Assembly: GCF_000421265.1 (NCBI RefSeq)
Contig: NZ_ATWN01000004.1
Coordinates: 248,001 to 312,000, forward strand
Length of the DNA stretch: 64,000 bases
Direction: 5' to 3'
Origin: Thalassospira lucentensis MCCC 1A00383 = DSM 14000
GTDB lineage: Bacteria > Pseudomonadota > Alphaproteobacteria > Rhodospirillales > Thalassospiraceae
Both the position numbers and the translations under genes were made by a program. Below the pieces are notes generated by a model. It saw only the letters and a list, made by a program, of their open reading frames with translations. It had not been told where the DNA came from and ran no database searches. This document shows, in pieces, positions 9,015 through 18,156 of the stretch. The first letter of the stretch is position 1; every line of letters starts with the position of its first letter.

Positions 9015-10099
9015 AAATCAAAACACGCGCAGGTTCGGTCGTGTTCGAAAATGTCACCAAGACTTATGGTCTGGGGGCGGTGACCGCGATCGACAATGTA
9101 TCCTTCACGATCAATCCCGGCGAACTGGTGACGTTGTTGGGGCCAAGTGGCTGTGGCAAAACCACAACGCTTCGCATGATTGCCGGTCTTGAACATGCAA
9201 CGAAGGGCAAAATCCTGATTGGTGGCAAGGATGTCACCCAACTTCCTGCAACAGACCGTGATGTCAGCATGGTGTTTCAGTCCTATGCACTGTTCCCGCA
9301 TATGACCGTGCTTGAAAATGTGGCGTATGGTTTGACGGTGACGGGCGTTGCCAAGGCCGAAGCCCATGAAAAGGCCGAGGAGGGCCTCGATCTTGTCGGG
9401 TTGGCCGGTTATGGCAGGCGGTTGCCGTCCGAACTTTCGGGCGGACAACAGCAACGTGTTGCTGTTGCCCGTGCGCTGGTGCTTGAACCCGAAGTCCTGT
9501 TGCTTGATGAGCCACTGTCGAACCTTGATGCCAAGCTTCGTCGACAGGTGCGAACCGAAATCCGTGAGCTTCAGCAAAAACTTGGCCTGACGGCGGTCTA
9601 TGTGACCCATGATCAGGAAGAGGCCCTTGCGGTATCGGACCATATTATTGTGATGAACCGCGCGGTGATTGCGCAACAAGGCACCCCGCGCGAACTCTAT
9701 GAACAACCTGCGTCCGGCTTTATTGCCGACTTTATCGGGGATGCCAATTTGGTCGGGGCCGAGCTGGTGGAGATTGATGGCGACATGGCCCATATCGAGA
9801 TTGGCGGGCTGCGACAGACCTTGCCGCATCGGGGCTTGGGCATTGGGCCGGTGAATGTTGCTGTGCGTCCTGACGCGATTGAGCTTTCTGCGGTGAATGG
9901 GGAAAGCGGGCAATCATCGCTAAAAGGTCACATTACCCATGCAGCATATCTTGGTAATCAGATGCAATACTCCGTGACGTCGGACATCGGTGACCTGTTT
10001 GTCATCGATCCGCACATTGATGCGCCGATTGCTACCGGGGACGAAGTTCGTATCGGCTTTTCAGGGCGTGGCCTTGCGGTGGTTCCCACCGATGAATGA
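9011..10099 (+). CDS. ABC transporter ATP-binding protein, Afu/PotA-like
   Basis: A 362-residue ATPase with Walker A GPSGCGKT (44-51), Q-loop region SMVFQSYALFPHMTV, signature LSGGQQQR, Walker B VLLLDEP and the switch His in VYVTHDQEEAL. A C-terminal TOBE-like regulatory domain (about residues 240-360) carries 'NVAVRPDAIELS'. It should power the fused permease with one imported ligand per cycle. The start codon overlaps the permease stop. Confidence 0.93.
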   Translation: MKIKTRAGSVVFENVTKTYGLGAVTAIDNVSFTINPGELVTLLGPSGCGKTTTLRMIAGLEHATKGKILIGGKDVTQLPATDRDVSMVFQSYALFPHMTVLENVAYGLTVTGVAKAEAHEKAEEGLDLVGLAGYGRRLPSELSGGQQQRVAVARALVLEPEVLLLDEPLSNLDAKLRRQVRTEIRELQQKLGLTAVYVTHDQEEALAVSDHIIVMNRAVIAQQGTPRELYEQPASGFIADFIGDANLVGAELVEIDGDMAHIEIGGLRQTLPHRGLGIGPVNVAVRPDAIELSAVNGESGQSSLKGHITHAAYLGNQMQYSVTSDIGDLFVIDPHIDAPIATGDEVRIGFSGRGLAVVPTDE

Positions 10100-10129
10100 T
10101 CAACAATAGAACAAACAGGCAGGGATAAA

Positions 10130-10942
10130 GTGAACAAAACAGCATCCAGAATTGACGTTGAATCGCGGCTTGAACATGCTCGGGATGTCATCCGTGCGGC
10201 GGGTAAACGCGCCATGGACTACTACGACGGAACGGCCGGTGATCTTGAGATCGAGGTCAAGGCCAACGCGCTTGATATGGTCAGTATTGCCGATAAAAAT
10301 GTCGAGGCGATTATCCGTGACCGCATCGCCGATGCCTTCCCCGAGGATGGGTTCCTTGGTGAGGAAATGGGCATTGAGCAGGGTGAAAATGACTGTCTTT
10401 GGGTGATCGATCCAATTGATGGCACGGCGTGCTTTGTCAGTCAGATGCCGACCTGGTGCATTTCGGTGGCCTTGATGGTCGGCAATGAGGTGGTTTTGGG
10501 CCTGATTTACCATCCGTGCGGCGATGAGCTGTTTACCGCGATGAAAGGCGAGGGCGCGTATGTGAACGGCGAACCTATAGAAGCAAGCAAGGTCACCAAG
10601 GTCAGCGATGGCTTGTTGGGGCTGGGCCTGTCGCATCGCACCAAAAGCGATGTAATCGTGCCGGTGATGACGCAACTTCTTGACCGCGAAGGCATGTTCA
10701 TCCGCAACGGGTCGTGTGCGTTGATGATGGCTTATGCGTCTGCCGGGCGGTTGATCGGTTATTATGAGCCACATATCAATCCGTGGGACTGTATGGCGGG
10801 GATTATCCTGATGACCGAAGCCGGGGGCTGGACCAATGATTTCCTGGGCATTGCCAATGTTCTGGAAGACGGCGGACCGATCCTGGCGGCCGGGGCCAAT
10901 GTTGCCGATGAACTGGCCGAGATGACCGGGGTCAAACGCTAA
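10130..10942 (+). CDS. Inositol-monophosphatase-family phosphatase
   Basis: A 270-residue Mg-dependent, Li-sensitive-type phosphatase. Metal ligands are visible in FLGEEM (Glu78/Glu79), DPIDGT (Asp94 and Asp97) and the C-terminal NPWDCMAG. The GTG start follows AGGGATAAA. As last gene of the LacI-controlled uptake operon it may remove phosphate from the imported compound; the family also includes histidinol-phosphate and bisphosphate nucleotidases, so the exact substrate cannot be read from sequence. One small oddity: the usual DGT(T/N)NF segment reads DGTACF here, with Ala-Cys in place of the usual residues next to the active site. Confidence 0.88.
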   Translation: MNKTASRIDVESRLEHARDVIRAAGKRAMDYYDGTAGDLEIEVKANALDMVSIADKNVEAIIRDRIADAFPEDGFLGEEMGIEQGENDCLWVIDPIDGTACFVSQMPTWCISVALMVGNEVVLGLIYHPCGDELFTAMKGEGAYVNGEPIEASKVTKVSDGLLGLGLSHRTKSDVIVPVMTQLLDREGMFIRNGSCALMMAYASAGRLIGYYEPHINPWDCMAGIILMTEAGGWTNDFLGIANVLEDGGPILAAGANVADELAEMTGVKR

Positions 10943-10987
10943 CGCAACGGGCCTAAGGTGCGATCATTGACGGATGCACGCAACGAT

Positions 10988-11019
10988 CAAAAAGGTGGGC
11001 TATTCGCCCGCCTTTTTTT
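10988..11019. terminator. Terminator between phosphatase and histidine kinase genes
   Basis: The stem AGGTGGGC/GCCCGCCT is followed by seven T. It lies between two convergent genes and overlaps the last codons of the kinase gene. Confidence 0.8.
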
Positions 11020-14000
11020 GTAATACGCGCCGTTCTTCAAGCATCCGGTGTTCAAGGCGGGAAAGCTCGCTATTGATGGCCGGAATATCAAGTGGTTTGG
11101 TACAATGGGCATCAAATCCGGCGTCGCGGAAGGCCACGAGATTGTCATTTGAAATATCCGCCGTCAGGGCCAAAACAGGGATGGTGGCCTTGACCGGGTC
11201 TTCAAGCTGACGAACAAAACGGGTGGCCTCAATGCCGTCAAGGACGGGCATATGCACATCCATCAACACCGCGTCGAAATCTTCGGCGGCAAGAATATCA
11301 AGGGCGATCTGCCCGTCGGCGGCGGTGGTAACTGTGTGGCCCTGCAGTTCAAGCAGCTTCTGCGCAAGAATACGGTTGATTTCGATGTCCTCGACCAGAA
11401 GAAGTTTCCAGCCCCGCGCGCGCGGTTCTTCGGCGAACGCGTTTTCGACATTTTGGGCATCGGTATTTTCAGATGCCGCACCTTCGCTGCTGCGTGGCAG
11501 TGTCAGGTCAAACCGGAACGTGCTGCCATCGCCCTCCTTGCTTTCGACGGTGATCGCACCGCCCATCGCCTGAATGATCTTCTGACAGATCGCAAGGCCA
11601 AGCCCGGTCCCGCCATAGCGCCGGGTTGTCGATGTGTCGGCCTGTGCAAAGGCCTCGAAAATAGAATCCAGTTTGTTTTGCGCGATGCCAATACCATCAT
11701 CGCGCACCGCAATGCGCACCGACAATGTATCGTCGGTGACCGTCAAGGGGGAGACATCAATCGTGATGTTGCCAAACTTGGTGAATTTCACCGCATTGGA
11801 CACAAAGTTGGTCAGCACCTGTTTAAGGCGTACTGGGTCGCCGACCACCCAGCGCGGCATATCGGTGGCAACATTCAGATGCAGTTTGTTTTCTTGCGCG
11901 CGTGCTGGGACCAGCATCATCGACGATACTTCCTCGCAGACCCGATGCAGATCAAACGGCACTTCTTCAAGTATGAGTTTTCCGGCTTCGATCTTGGAAA
12001 TGTCAAGAATATCGCCAATCAGCGACAACACATGCCGTCCGGCACCTCGGATCGTCGCCAGATACCCGCGCAGGGTTTCCTGTGCCGGATCATTGCCAAG
12101 GCTGTCGGACGCCAACTGCGTATAGCCAAGGATCGAGGTCATTGGCGATCTGAATTCGTGGCTCATATGGGCAATGAATTCCGATTTTGCCTTATCGGCC
12201 TGCTGTGCCTGGTTCATGGCACTTTCAGCTTCTTCGCGCGCGTCTTCAAGTTCCCGGGTGCGCAGCGAAACCAGATCGACAATCTGGCGTTCTGTTCGGG
12301 TCAGGGACCGCAAATAGATCATAAGAAGGATGGATACCGTCGCGCCAAAAATGAAAATGGCCCACGGTTGCCAATACATAAGACCGGCATATTGTGCATT
12401 TTCTTGATGCAGGTTGATGGTCCAGTCACGATAGCCAAATGTGAAGTTCGAGATGTTCGGATTGAACGGAATGGCGCGTTCATCGGCAAGGTGTTTAGCC
12501 GCGTAGTCGGCCTTGCGGTTTGAATAGATAACCCGTTTGCCCTCATCGGCATCAAAATCAGCCAGATGCAGTTCGTAGTTTGATGGCAAACGCGCAACCC
12601 GTGCCGCCCGGGTAATCATATTGGTCAGGCGCAATACACCAATCGCAATACCAAGGGGCGGGCCCCCTTTGTCACGCCGGTTTTGCACACCAAGCAAGGC
12701 CAGAGACGTGACAACGGCCGAGTCTGATCGAAACAGGTTAAGCGGTTCGGTCAGGGTGATGTTGCCGGTACGCAAAGTGGTTTCAAGTGCGCGTTTGCGG
12801 ACCGGATCACTGGCAAGATCAAAGCCGATTGCCTGTTCATTTCCAGATCGCGGAAAGACATAGAAAATTGGAAAATACCCGTCATCCCGCAAGGGTGAAC
12901 GGGTGAGTTTTCCGCCCTGAAGGTGGCGGATTTCGAAATCTGCGACGCCGCGCAGATGGGCGTTTTCTTCGATCAGATTACGCGCCCGCCCTTCGACAAA
13001 GGGTGCCCATTCAAGGGCCGAAATGCCGGGCCGCCGGCTTACCCATGGGGCAATCATGGCATCAAAGGTATTAAACGATACGTTGCCATGAACATCAAAA
13101 AGGGTGCGCACAGCCACCAGAGAATCGGTCGCCCGGCCCAGTTCTTCGCGCAAGGACGCTTCAAACGCACGGCGATATTGTTCGGTTTGCGCACTGTCGG
13201 CCTCGCTAAGCTGGACATAGGTGTACCAACCAGCAACGGCGGATATGCCAAACCCGAGAACAGCAACGATGACGGCTAAGTTACGGCGCAGACGGTGAAT
13301 GTCATGCGACATTTTGCCATCCCGTGCGCGGGTTGTGACCGATGACATTTTCTCAAGTCCCACCGCCAGCAAAATGGTCACGAATGTGACGGCAATGATG
13401 TAGCTGTATGTTTCACCAGGGCCGGTATTGAAGTTCTGGCTGACAAAGCCACCGGTGCCAAAGGACGTAAAGACAATGATGTTGATCATGATCAGGGCAT
13501 TGATCAACGTGGCGCCGAGCAGGCCGAACCGAACTGCTGCCCAGATGACAAAGGGCAGGGAGACAAAAATAAACAGGAATTCCGGCCGTGACATGATTGG
13601 CGTGATCTGGATGATCGAACTGACGATCACGGCGGCACATGAAATGAAGGCCAGCTCAAGATAATAGCCAAGACGGCGGTTTTTCCAGGGATGGTTGAAA
13701 AGGCGCAGGATCAGTGGGGTTCCAACCAGCGTTCCAACCGTGCCTGAAAGCACCCAGCCTTCCCAGACGGTGCGAAGGTTTTGCACATCAGTAACGCCAG
13801 TGATCAGCGCAACGCCACTTCCGATTGTCGCCGATATCAATGGTGCCCCCAGCGCACCGATGAGCAGGAAAATAATCAGGCCGCGTAACGATGACAGCGG
13901 GCTCGTGCCACTAAGTCGGGCGACAAGGGCGGCGGGGACGGCTGTGGAAAAAGTTGTACTTGTTGCAAACAATATCGCGGTAAAAAGGGAAAAATCGCTT

Positions 14001-14209
14001 GCGAGGGTGAGCAGCATAGACCCGCAAAACACCGCAGGAACATAGCGCCAACCCCACATGATCAGGGACGCAAGGGCAATGCCCGTCGGCAACCAGATCA
14101 ACCACTGGGTTGTGTCATGATACGGAAGAAGGAAACCTGCTTTCCCGGCAAGGAAATACGCGATGGCAATCGCCAGAAAGCGAATTATGTGGTGGCGTTG
14201 CACGGGCAA
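11000..14209 (-). CDS. Hybrid sensor histidine kinase (MASE1-CHASE-HisKA-HATPase-REC)
   Basis: A 1069-residue membrane sensor. Residues ~1-280 form a MASE1-like multi-pass domain (WLIWLPTGIALASLI, then VWEGWVLSGTVGTLVGTPL). A membrane segment near 315 and another near 620 bracket a periplasmic CHASE domain (~340-600). The HisKA box is FIAHMSHEFRSPM with His684. The ATPase domain shows the N box NFVSNAVKFT, DDGIGIAQ and GGTGLGLAI. A C-terminal receiver domain has the phospho-acceptor in LMDVHMP, Asp984. No Hpt domain or DNA-binding partner is adjacent, so the output protein is encoded elsewhere. The ligand is unknown; some CHASE domains sense small organic molecules. Confidence 0.93.
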   Translation of the reverse strand: MPVQRHHIIRFLAIAIAYFLAGKAGFLLPYHDTTQWLIWLPTGIALASLIMWGWRYVPAVFCGSMLLTLASDFSLFTAILFATSTTFSTAVPAALVARLSGTSPLSSLRGLIIFLLIGALGAPLISATIGSGVALITGVTDVQNLRTVWEGWVLSGTVGTLVGTPLILRLFNHPWKNRRLGYYLELAFISCAAVIVSSIIQITPIMSRPEFLFIFVSLPFVIWAAVRFGLLGATLINALIMINIIVFTSFGTGGFVSQNFNTGPGETYSYIIAVTFVTILLAVGLEKMSSVTTRARDGKMSHDIHRLRRNLAVIVAVLGFGISAVAGWYTYVQLSEADSAQTEQYRRAFEASLREELGRATDSLVAVRTLFDVHGNVSFNTFDAMIAPWVSRRPGISALEWAPFVEGRARNLIEENAHLRGVADFEIRHLQGGKLTRSPLRDDGYFPIFYVFPRSGNEQAIGFDLASDPVRKRALETTLRTGNITLTEPLNLFRSDSAVVTSLALLGVQNRRDKGGPPLGIAIGVLRLTNMITRAARVARLPSNYELHLADFDADEGKRVIYSNRKADYAAKHLADERAIPFNPNISNFTFGYRDWTINLHQENAQYAGLMYWQPWAIFIFGATVSILLMIYLRSLTRTERQIVDLVSLRTRELEDAREEAESAMNQAQQADKAKSEFIAHMSHEFRSPMTSILGYTQLASDSLGNDPAQETLRGYLATIRGAGRHVLSLIGDILDISKIEAGKLILEEVPFDLHRVCEEVSSMMLVPARAQENKLHLNVATDMPRWVVGDPVRLKQVLTNFVSNAVKFTKFGNITIDVSPLTVTDDTLSVRIAVRDDGIGIAQNKLDSIFEAFAQADTSTTRRYGGTGLGLAICQKIIQAMGGAITVESKEGDGSTFRFDLTLPRSSEGAASENTDAQNVENAFAEEPRARGWKLLLVEDIEINRILAQKLLELQGHTVTTAADGQIALDILAAEDFDAVLMDVHMPVLDGIEATRFVRQLEDPVKATIPVLALTADISNDNLVAFRDAGFDAHCTKPLDIPAINSELSRLEHRMLEERRVLQKKAGE

Positions 14210-14227
14210 ATAGCGTCCTTTCCCGGT

Positions 14228-14253
14228 GTAGGGTGAGCTACCCTAATGTAGGG
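14228..14253. promoter_or_regulatory. GTAGGG/CTACCC repeat upstream of the kinase gene
   Basis: Three hexamers alternate in orientation (GTAGGG at 14228-14233, CTACCC at 38-43, GTAGGG at 48-53), 19 bp upstream of the kinase start. It looks like a binding site for an unknown regulator. Confidence 0.3.
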
Positions 14254-14330
14254 GGTGGAAGTGCTTTTTTGAATAATGTATTTGCCGTGTGGGCAATATT
14301 ATTTTCGCGGACCATCGGGTTTGCGCCTAT

Positions 14331-14951
14331 TTACTGGCTGCACCATAAAACGCGCGCCACCCAATCAAGGTCTTTGGCGGCAATAAACCGGTCCTCATAG
14401 GCCGGGTTGAGCGATTTAAGCTCCACGCCAAGCGCCCCGCGTCGGACCAGTTCCTTGGCCATGACTTCACCCTCGGTGGTTTTGACCACAACCCGGTCTT
14501 GTGGGCGGATGTTTGACGCCGGACTGACAATGATCAAATCACCATCGCGAAACACTGGCGCCATCGACTCACCTGAGATGCGAAGCCCATAGGCGGTCGG
14601 ATCATGCATGGCGGGAAAGGTGATGTCTTCCCATGCGCCACCAACCGGATAGCCCGCATCATCGAAATACCCCCGATTGCCAGCCTGGGCAAAGCCGATC
14701 ACCGGGATACGCCCGGCGCCATTGCCATCCACCAGTTCGGAAAACTCGCGAAAACTGACATCGGTGACCGATAAAACCTTGGAAATGCTTTCGGTCGACG
14801 GCCAGCGCGATTTGCCCTGATTGGTGGTGCGTTTGGACCGGTTGAATGTCGTCGGGTCAAGCTGTGCCAGACGTGCCAATCCCGACGGGGTTAAGCCGTG
14901 GTCGGTGGCAATCTGATCAAGGGCGGCCCAAATTTGTTGATGTCGGATCAT
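14331..14951 (-). CDS. S24-family self-cleaving-type repressor
   Basis: A 206-residue regulator. Residues ~1-75 form a divergent helix-turn-helix domain (LTPSGLARLAQLDPTTFNRS). The C-terminal half is an S24/LexA-type peptidase with catalytic Ser129 in SGESMAPVF and Lys166 in VMAKEL. An Ala-Gly bond in VIGFAQAGN, just before the peptidase fold, is the expected autocleavage site, so DNA damage could inactivate it through RecA, as for phage repressors. It is not beside phage genes; the virion module begins 10 kb away. A perfect palindrome sits 35 bp before its start. Confidence 0.85.
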   Translation of the reverse strand: MIRHQQIWAALDQIATDHGLTPSGLARLAQLDPTTFNRSKRTTNQGKSRWPSTESISKVLSVTDVSFREFSELVDGNGAGRIPVIGFAQAGNRGYFDDAGYPVGGAWEDITFPAMHDPTAYGLRISGESMAPVFRDGDLIIVSPASNIRPQDRVVVKTTEGEVMAKELVRRGALGVELKSLNPAYEDRFIAAKDLDWVARVLWCSQ

Positions 14952-14985
14952 GCCCCATCCTAGCAGGCCGTGTGCCCAAAACGGA

Positions 14986-14999
14986 AGGAATTAATTCCT
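14986..14999. promoter_or_regulatory. Probable S24 repressor operator
   Basis: AGGAATTAATTCCT is a perfect 14-bp palindrome 35 bp upstream of the S24 repressor start codon, with TTTACA abutting it on the coding strand as a possible -35 box. A related site, AGGAAATTAATCCT, lies at 24505-24518 in front of the virion module. Confidence 0.5.
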
Positions 15000-15046
15000 G
15001 TAAACAGCGCAAATAATGCCTGCCGTTCGGGCCAGTGTTTTAGCCG

Positions 15047-16324
15047 TTATTCGGGATTAATCGGCAGAGCACTGATGTTATCAAACAGGTCGTGTTTTCC
15101 CATCTGACCGCCTTTAAGCAGCATCGGTAAGCCATCAAGATATGGCGTGTCAGCATGTGCGCGGATGATCGGGGCACCAGCATCAAAGTCAGCAGCAAAA
15201 GACAGGCTGTTGATCCCAAGTTCCTGCACCGCAAGGCTTGATGTATCGCCCCCGGCAATGGCCAAAAACCCAAGGGCGGTGTTTTGGCAAATCTGGGCAA
15301 TGAAGGCCGCACTGGCACGCGCCAACGCGTGACTGCCAATGTCGTGATTGCGATCATCGGACAGCGATACCAAAAGGTGCTTGCCCGCGTTCAGGGTCGA
15401 CAGGCTATCGCCAATAAGGTCTTTGACCCCGGCGGGGTCAAGCAGGTCTTTCGGCGCGATGCTGCGTTTGATGTAGGTGCTGGTATTTTCGACTTGTCCG
15501 GCGGTATGGGACGACCGGCTTCCGGCAAAGGCAAAGACCGGCCCCGCACGACGGGATGCTTTGGCCCCGCTTTGCGCTGTTGGAGAAAAGGATGGAAACA
15601 GGGCCTGCGCGACACTGCTGGCGCCAACGCACAGGGTCGGAACGGTTTTGGCAATGTCGCGGATGGCGTCCCCGATGGTCAGAAGGTCAGTGTCATCGGT
15701 CACATCAAACAGCGTTTCACATTCCCCGGCGTCCAAACGACGGCGGATTTCATCGATCAGGGCAACGCGGCCCTTGCGAATGATGGTAAAATCAATCAGG
15801 CTGATCTTGGGCCAGCCTTGCGCGGCAAGGTGGCGGCACAGATTGGCTTCATGCATCGGGGTTACCGGGTGCACCGACATCACCGGATGACGGTCAATGC
15901 GGTAAATATGCCCGTTGCCCGCCCCGGCGAACAAATTGCCCATCAGGCAGAACCGCCGCAATGATGGCTGCCCGCCAATAACCGCCTTCCAGCGTGTGCC
16001 GACCGAGTGTGCGTAACGGTCCGCAATGGCGGCAATGTTGCCGATGTCCGGGCTACTGTCGAATGTTGAGCAGACTTTGAAGTGATAGAGACCGCACTTC
16101 GTGCGTGCCAGCGCATCGGCAAGGGGGCCGATGGTCGCAACGCTGTCATCGACCGTAAGGGCACGAAGCGACGTTGCGACACCAATGGCATCCAGATCGT
16201 TTGTACTGTCCGATGGTGCCGGTGCGTTCAAATACAGGCGCGTTGAAAGTCCGGCCCGCGCCAGCGTTGCCAGCGTATCAGAAGCACCGGTGAAATCATC
16301 AGCACAGAAAACGATCTTGGTCAT
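15047..16324 (-). CDS. DUF1537 four-carbon acid sugar kinase
   Basis: A 425-residue kinase of the OtnK/OiaK group, which phosphorylates 3-oxo-tetronate-type or 3-oxo-isoapionate acid sugars with ATP. Diagnostic segments are IVFCADDFTGASDTL near the N-terminus (substrate domain), LYHFKVCSTFDSSP, and 'LAIAGGDTSSLAVQELGI' in the nucleotide-binding C-terminal domain. I start at ATG 16324 (MTKIVF), which leaves a 7-bp gap to the RuBisCO-like gene; the longer frame would overlap it. Beside a RuBisCO-like protein, the 3-oxo-isoapionate kinase role of D-apionate breakdown is the closest known parallel. Confidence 0.88.
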   Translation of the reverse strand: MTKIVFCADDFTGASDTLATLARAGLSTRLYLNAPAPSDSTNDLDAIGVATSLRALTVDDSVATIGPLADALARTKCGLYHFKVCSTFDSSPDIGNIAAIADRYAHSVGTRWKAVIGGQPSLRRFCLMGNLFAGAGNGHIYRIDRHPVMSVHPVTPMHEANLCRHLAAQGWPKISLIDFTIIRKGRVALIDEIRRRLDAGECETLFDVTDDTDLLTIGDAIRDIAKTVPTLCVGASSVAQALFPSFSPTAQSGAKASRRAGPVFAFAGSRSSHTAGQVENTSTYIKRSIAPKDLLDPAGVKDLIGDSLSTLNAGKHLLVSLSDDRNHDIGSHALARASAAFIAQICQNTALGFLAIAGGDTSSLAVQELGINSLSFAADFDAGAPIIRAHADTPYLDGLPMLLKGGQMGKHDLFDNISALPINPE

Positions 16325-16331
16325 GAGATGT

Positions 16332-17603
16332 CTAACCCCGCGCACCATAGAATGTCAGGGCCTCGGCCAGTTCGGAATGACCCGTGGCATGTTTTTCAAG
16401 GCTGACGCCTGCCTCGCAGGCGTCCCATGCTTGACGCAGGCTTTTGATCCCGGCACTGGGGCCCGATGGATGGGCCAGAATGCCGCCCCCGGCAAGAAAC
16501 ATGAAATCAGCCGATCCGACCGCCTCAAAAGTGGCCGGAATGGTACCGGCCCATTGCCCGGATGAGAAGACTGGCAGAACGTGGTCTTCGTCACCATTGC
16601 CCGGTGCCAATGGCTCGGCACAGATTTGGGCGGATGCCTGTACTTCGCTGTCTTCGTCACAGAATTTGCCACCCATGCCATGCACATGCATATGGTCCAT
16701 GCCAGTCAAACGATACAGCGTCTGATAGGCCGGAAACGCCATGCCGATCAGTGGATGGCGCGACAATGCGCCAAAACCATTGCGATGCCCGTGCAGCACA
16801 AGGTCGGTCGATCCGCGCAGAGTTTGCAAGGCCGATAACCCGGTCCAGTTCATGCTGACCATGGCGCACGATCCGCCGTTTTCGGCGATTAAATCAGCAT
16901 GGCGGCGCATGGCATCAGTTTCATCGGTAATGTTAAAGGCAATCATCACGTCGCGCCCGGTGCGGTCGCGATAGGCCCGCACCCGTTCCATGATGGTCGG
17001 GATGCGGTCCGTGATCGGGGCGGATGCCGGATTGGCGCAAACTTCATCATCCTTGATGAAATCGACCCCGGCTTCGCACAGCTGTTCGACCATATCGGCA
17101 ATGTCATGGGTACGAAGTCCGACATTGGGTTTAATGATCGTGCCAAAGAACGGCCGGTCATGAACCTTCATCCGGGCACGTGTGCCCTTGGTCCCGGCAA
17201 CCGGATAATCATATAAATCGCGATAGGACTTGGGCAGTTTGATGTCCATCAGCTTAAGCCCGGTGACCTCGCCCAAGTCATACAGATTGCCCGAAACTGT
17301 GGCCGCCAGTGTCGCCAGATTGTGCCCGATATTATCGACGGGAAACCCAACCCGGACTTCGGCGCGGCGGTATGGGCCAGTGATGCCGCGTGCGGTCAGA
17401 TACGCACTTTGCAGGCTGGGATGATCAGCCGGGGCCAGTTCACGGATCGACAACACACGTGCCGAACAACGTTCGCGCAGTTCGTCGGTTTCCCCGGCAA
17501 CGCGCACAAACGTGCCGCTGCTTTGCTCACCAGCAATGATGGTGGCGATTTTTTCGGGCTCGAACGGTGTTTCGATCAGATATCGGGCTTCAATCAGGTC
17601 CAT
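16332..17603 (-). CDS. RuBisCO-like protein (acid-sugar phosphate lyase type)
   Basis: A 423-residue homologue of the RuBisCO large chain. It keeps the equivalents of the catalytic lysines: Lys158 in GTIIKPNVG, the carbamate lysine Lys184 in FIKDDEV with its Asp and Glu metal ligands, and a loop-6 lysine Lys313 in HGMGGKFCDED. Phosphate-binding glycines are in FLAGGGILAHPSGP. The 26-residue spacing between the first two lysines equals that of RuBisCO (175/201). No small subunit or phosphoribulokinase is nearby, so carbon fixation is unlikely. RuBisCO-like proteins next to DUF1537 kinases act on 3-oxo-isoapionate 4-phosphate, by decarboxylation or transcarboxylation/hydrolysis. Which reaction applies here is not decidable by eye. 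Confidence 0.88.
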   Translation of the reverse strand: MDLIEARYLIETPFEPEKIATIIAGEQSSGTFVRVAGETDELRERCSARVLSIRELAPADHPSLQSAYLTARGITGPYRRAEVRVGFPVDNIGHNLATLAATVSGNLYDLGEVTGLKLMDIKLPKSYRDLYDYPVAGTKGTRARMKVHDRPFFGTIIKPNVGLRTHDIADMVEQLCEAGVDFIKDDEVCANPASAPITDRIPTIMERVRAYRDRTGRDVMIAFNITDETDAMRRHADLIAENGGSCAMVSMNWTGLSALQTLRGSTDLVLHGHRNGFGALSRHPLIGMAFPAYQTLYRLTGMDHMHVHGMGGKFCDEDSEVQASAQICAEPLAPGNGDEDHVLPVFSSGQWAGTIPATFEAVGSADFMFLAGGGILAHPSGPSAGIKSLRQAWDACEAGVSLEKHATGHSELAEALTFYGARG

Positions 17604-17606
17604 GGC

Positions 17607-18146
17607 TCAGATTTCCGACAGCGACGGGAAAGGACGGATCGGGTCTTTGCCGTTCCAGCCAATCGACGCCTCATAAATGGATTTGAACAGGCGGCCTTTG
17701 GGGCCGACCACTTCGGACAGCTCAATCACCGTGCCCGGATGCATTTCCTTATCGAAATAGACAAACCGGCCATTGTCCCCGACCTTGCCGCTCATTTTGA
17801 TGTTAAAGCCCTTGCTTTGCATCAGGGCCAGATCGTTGTCGAAATCTTCGGTCCAATAGGCAACATGTTGCAGGCCGGTGTTTCCAGCCTTCTGGAAGTC
17901 GCGATACATTGACGGCGCATCGTTGCGCGTCTGGATCAGTTCGACCTGAACATAGCCGGAATTGGCAAGGGCGACCGAGTTATGAACGTCGTAGGATTTG
18001 CCGTCATACTGGTAATCTTCGATCGGCACCTTGGGGTTATAATACCACGGGCCGACACCCATCGTTTCGGCCCAATAGTCCATGGCCGCTTCGATATCGG
18101 GCACAACGTAACCGAGCTGGCGAATTTCGCCGAGAAATCTGCTCAT
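17607..18146 (-). CDS. VOC-superfamily (glyoxalase-like) protein
   Basis: A 179-residue protein with two vicinal-oxygen-chelate modules. The likely metal ligands are Gln10, Glu69 (VELIQ), His94 (LQHVAY) and Glu142 (VIELSE), the same Gln-Glu-His-Glu set known from human glyoxalase I, where most bacterial relatives have His first. It is placed three bases upstream of the RuBisCO-like gene and ten bases after the TRAP permease gene, so it belongs to this pathway. A role as isomerase, epimerase or lyase acting on the imported acid sugar before phosphorylation is inference; I know of no assigned function for this position. Confidence 0.8.
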   Translation of the reverse strand: MSRFLGEIRQLGYVVPDIEAAMDYWAETMGVGPWYYNPKVPIEDYQYDGKSYDVHNSVALANSGYVQVELIQTRNDAPSMYRDFQKAGNTGLQHVAYWTEDFDNDLALMQSKGFNIKMSGKVGDNGRFVYFDKEMHPGTVIELSEVVGPKGRLFKSIYEASIGWNGKDPIRPFPSLSEI

Positions 18147-18156
18147 GTTTCCTCAC

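Noticed and set aside
8852-9913. 353-codon open frame on the - strand
   Set aside because: Antisense to the ABC ATPase with all nucleotide-binding motifs intact on the + strand.
11252-12523. Long open frame (423 codons) on the + strand
   Set aside because: It is antisense to the HisKA/HATPase/REC part of the hybrid kinase, whose motifs are intact; a GC-rich shadow frame.
16332-17603. RuBisCO-like gene as a carbon-fixing RuBisCO
   Set aside because: No small subunit or phosphoribulokinase, and the neighbours are an acid-sugar kinase and a TRAP transporter.
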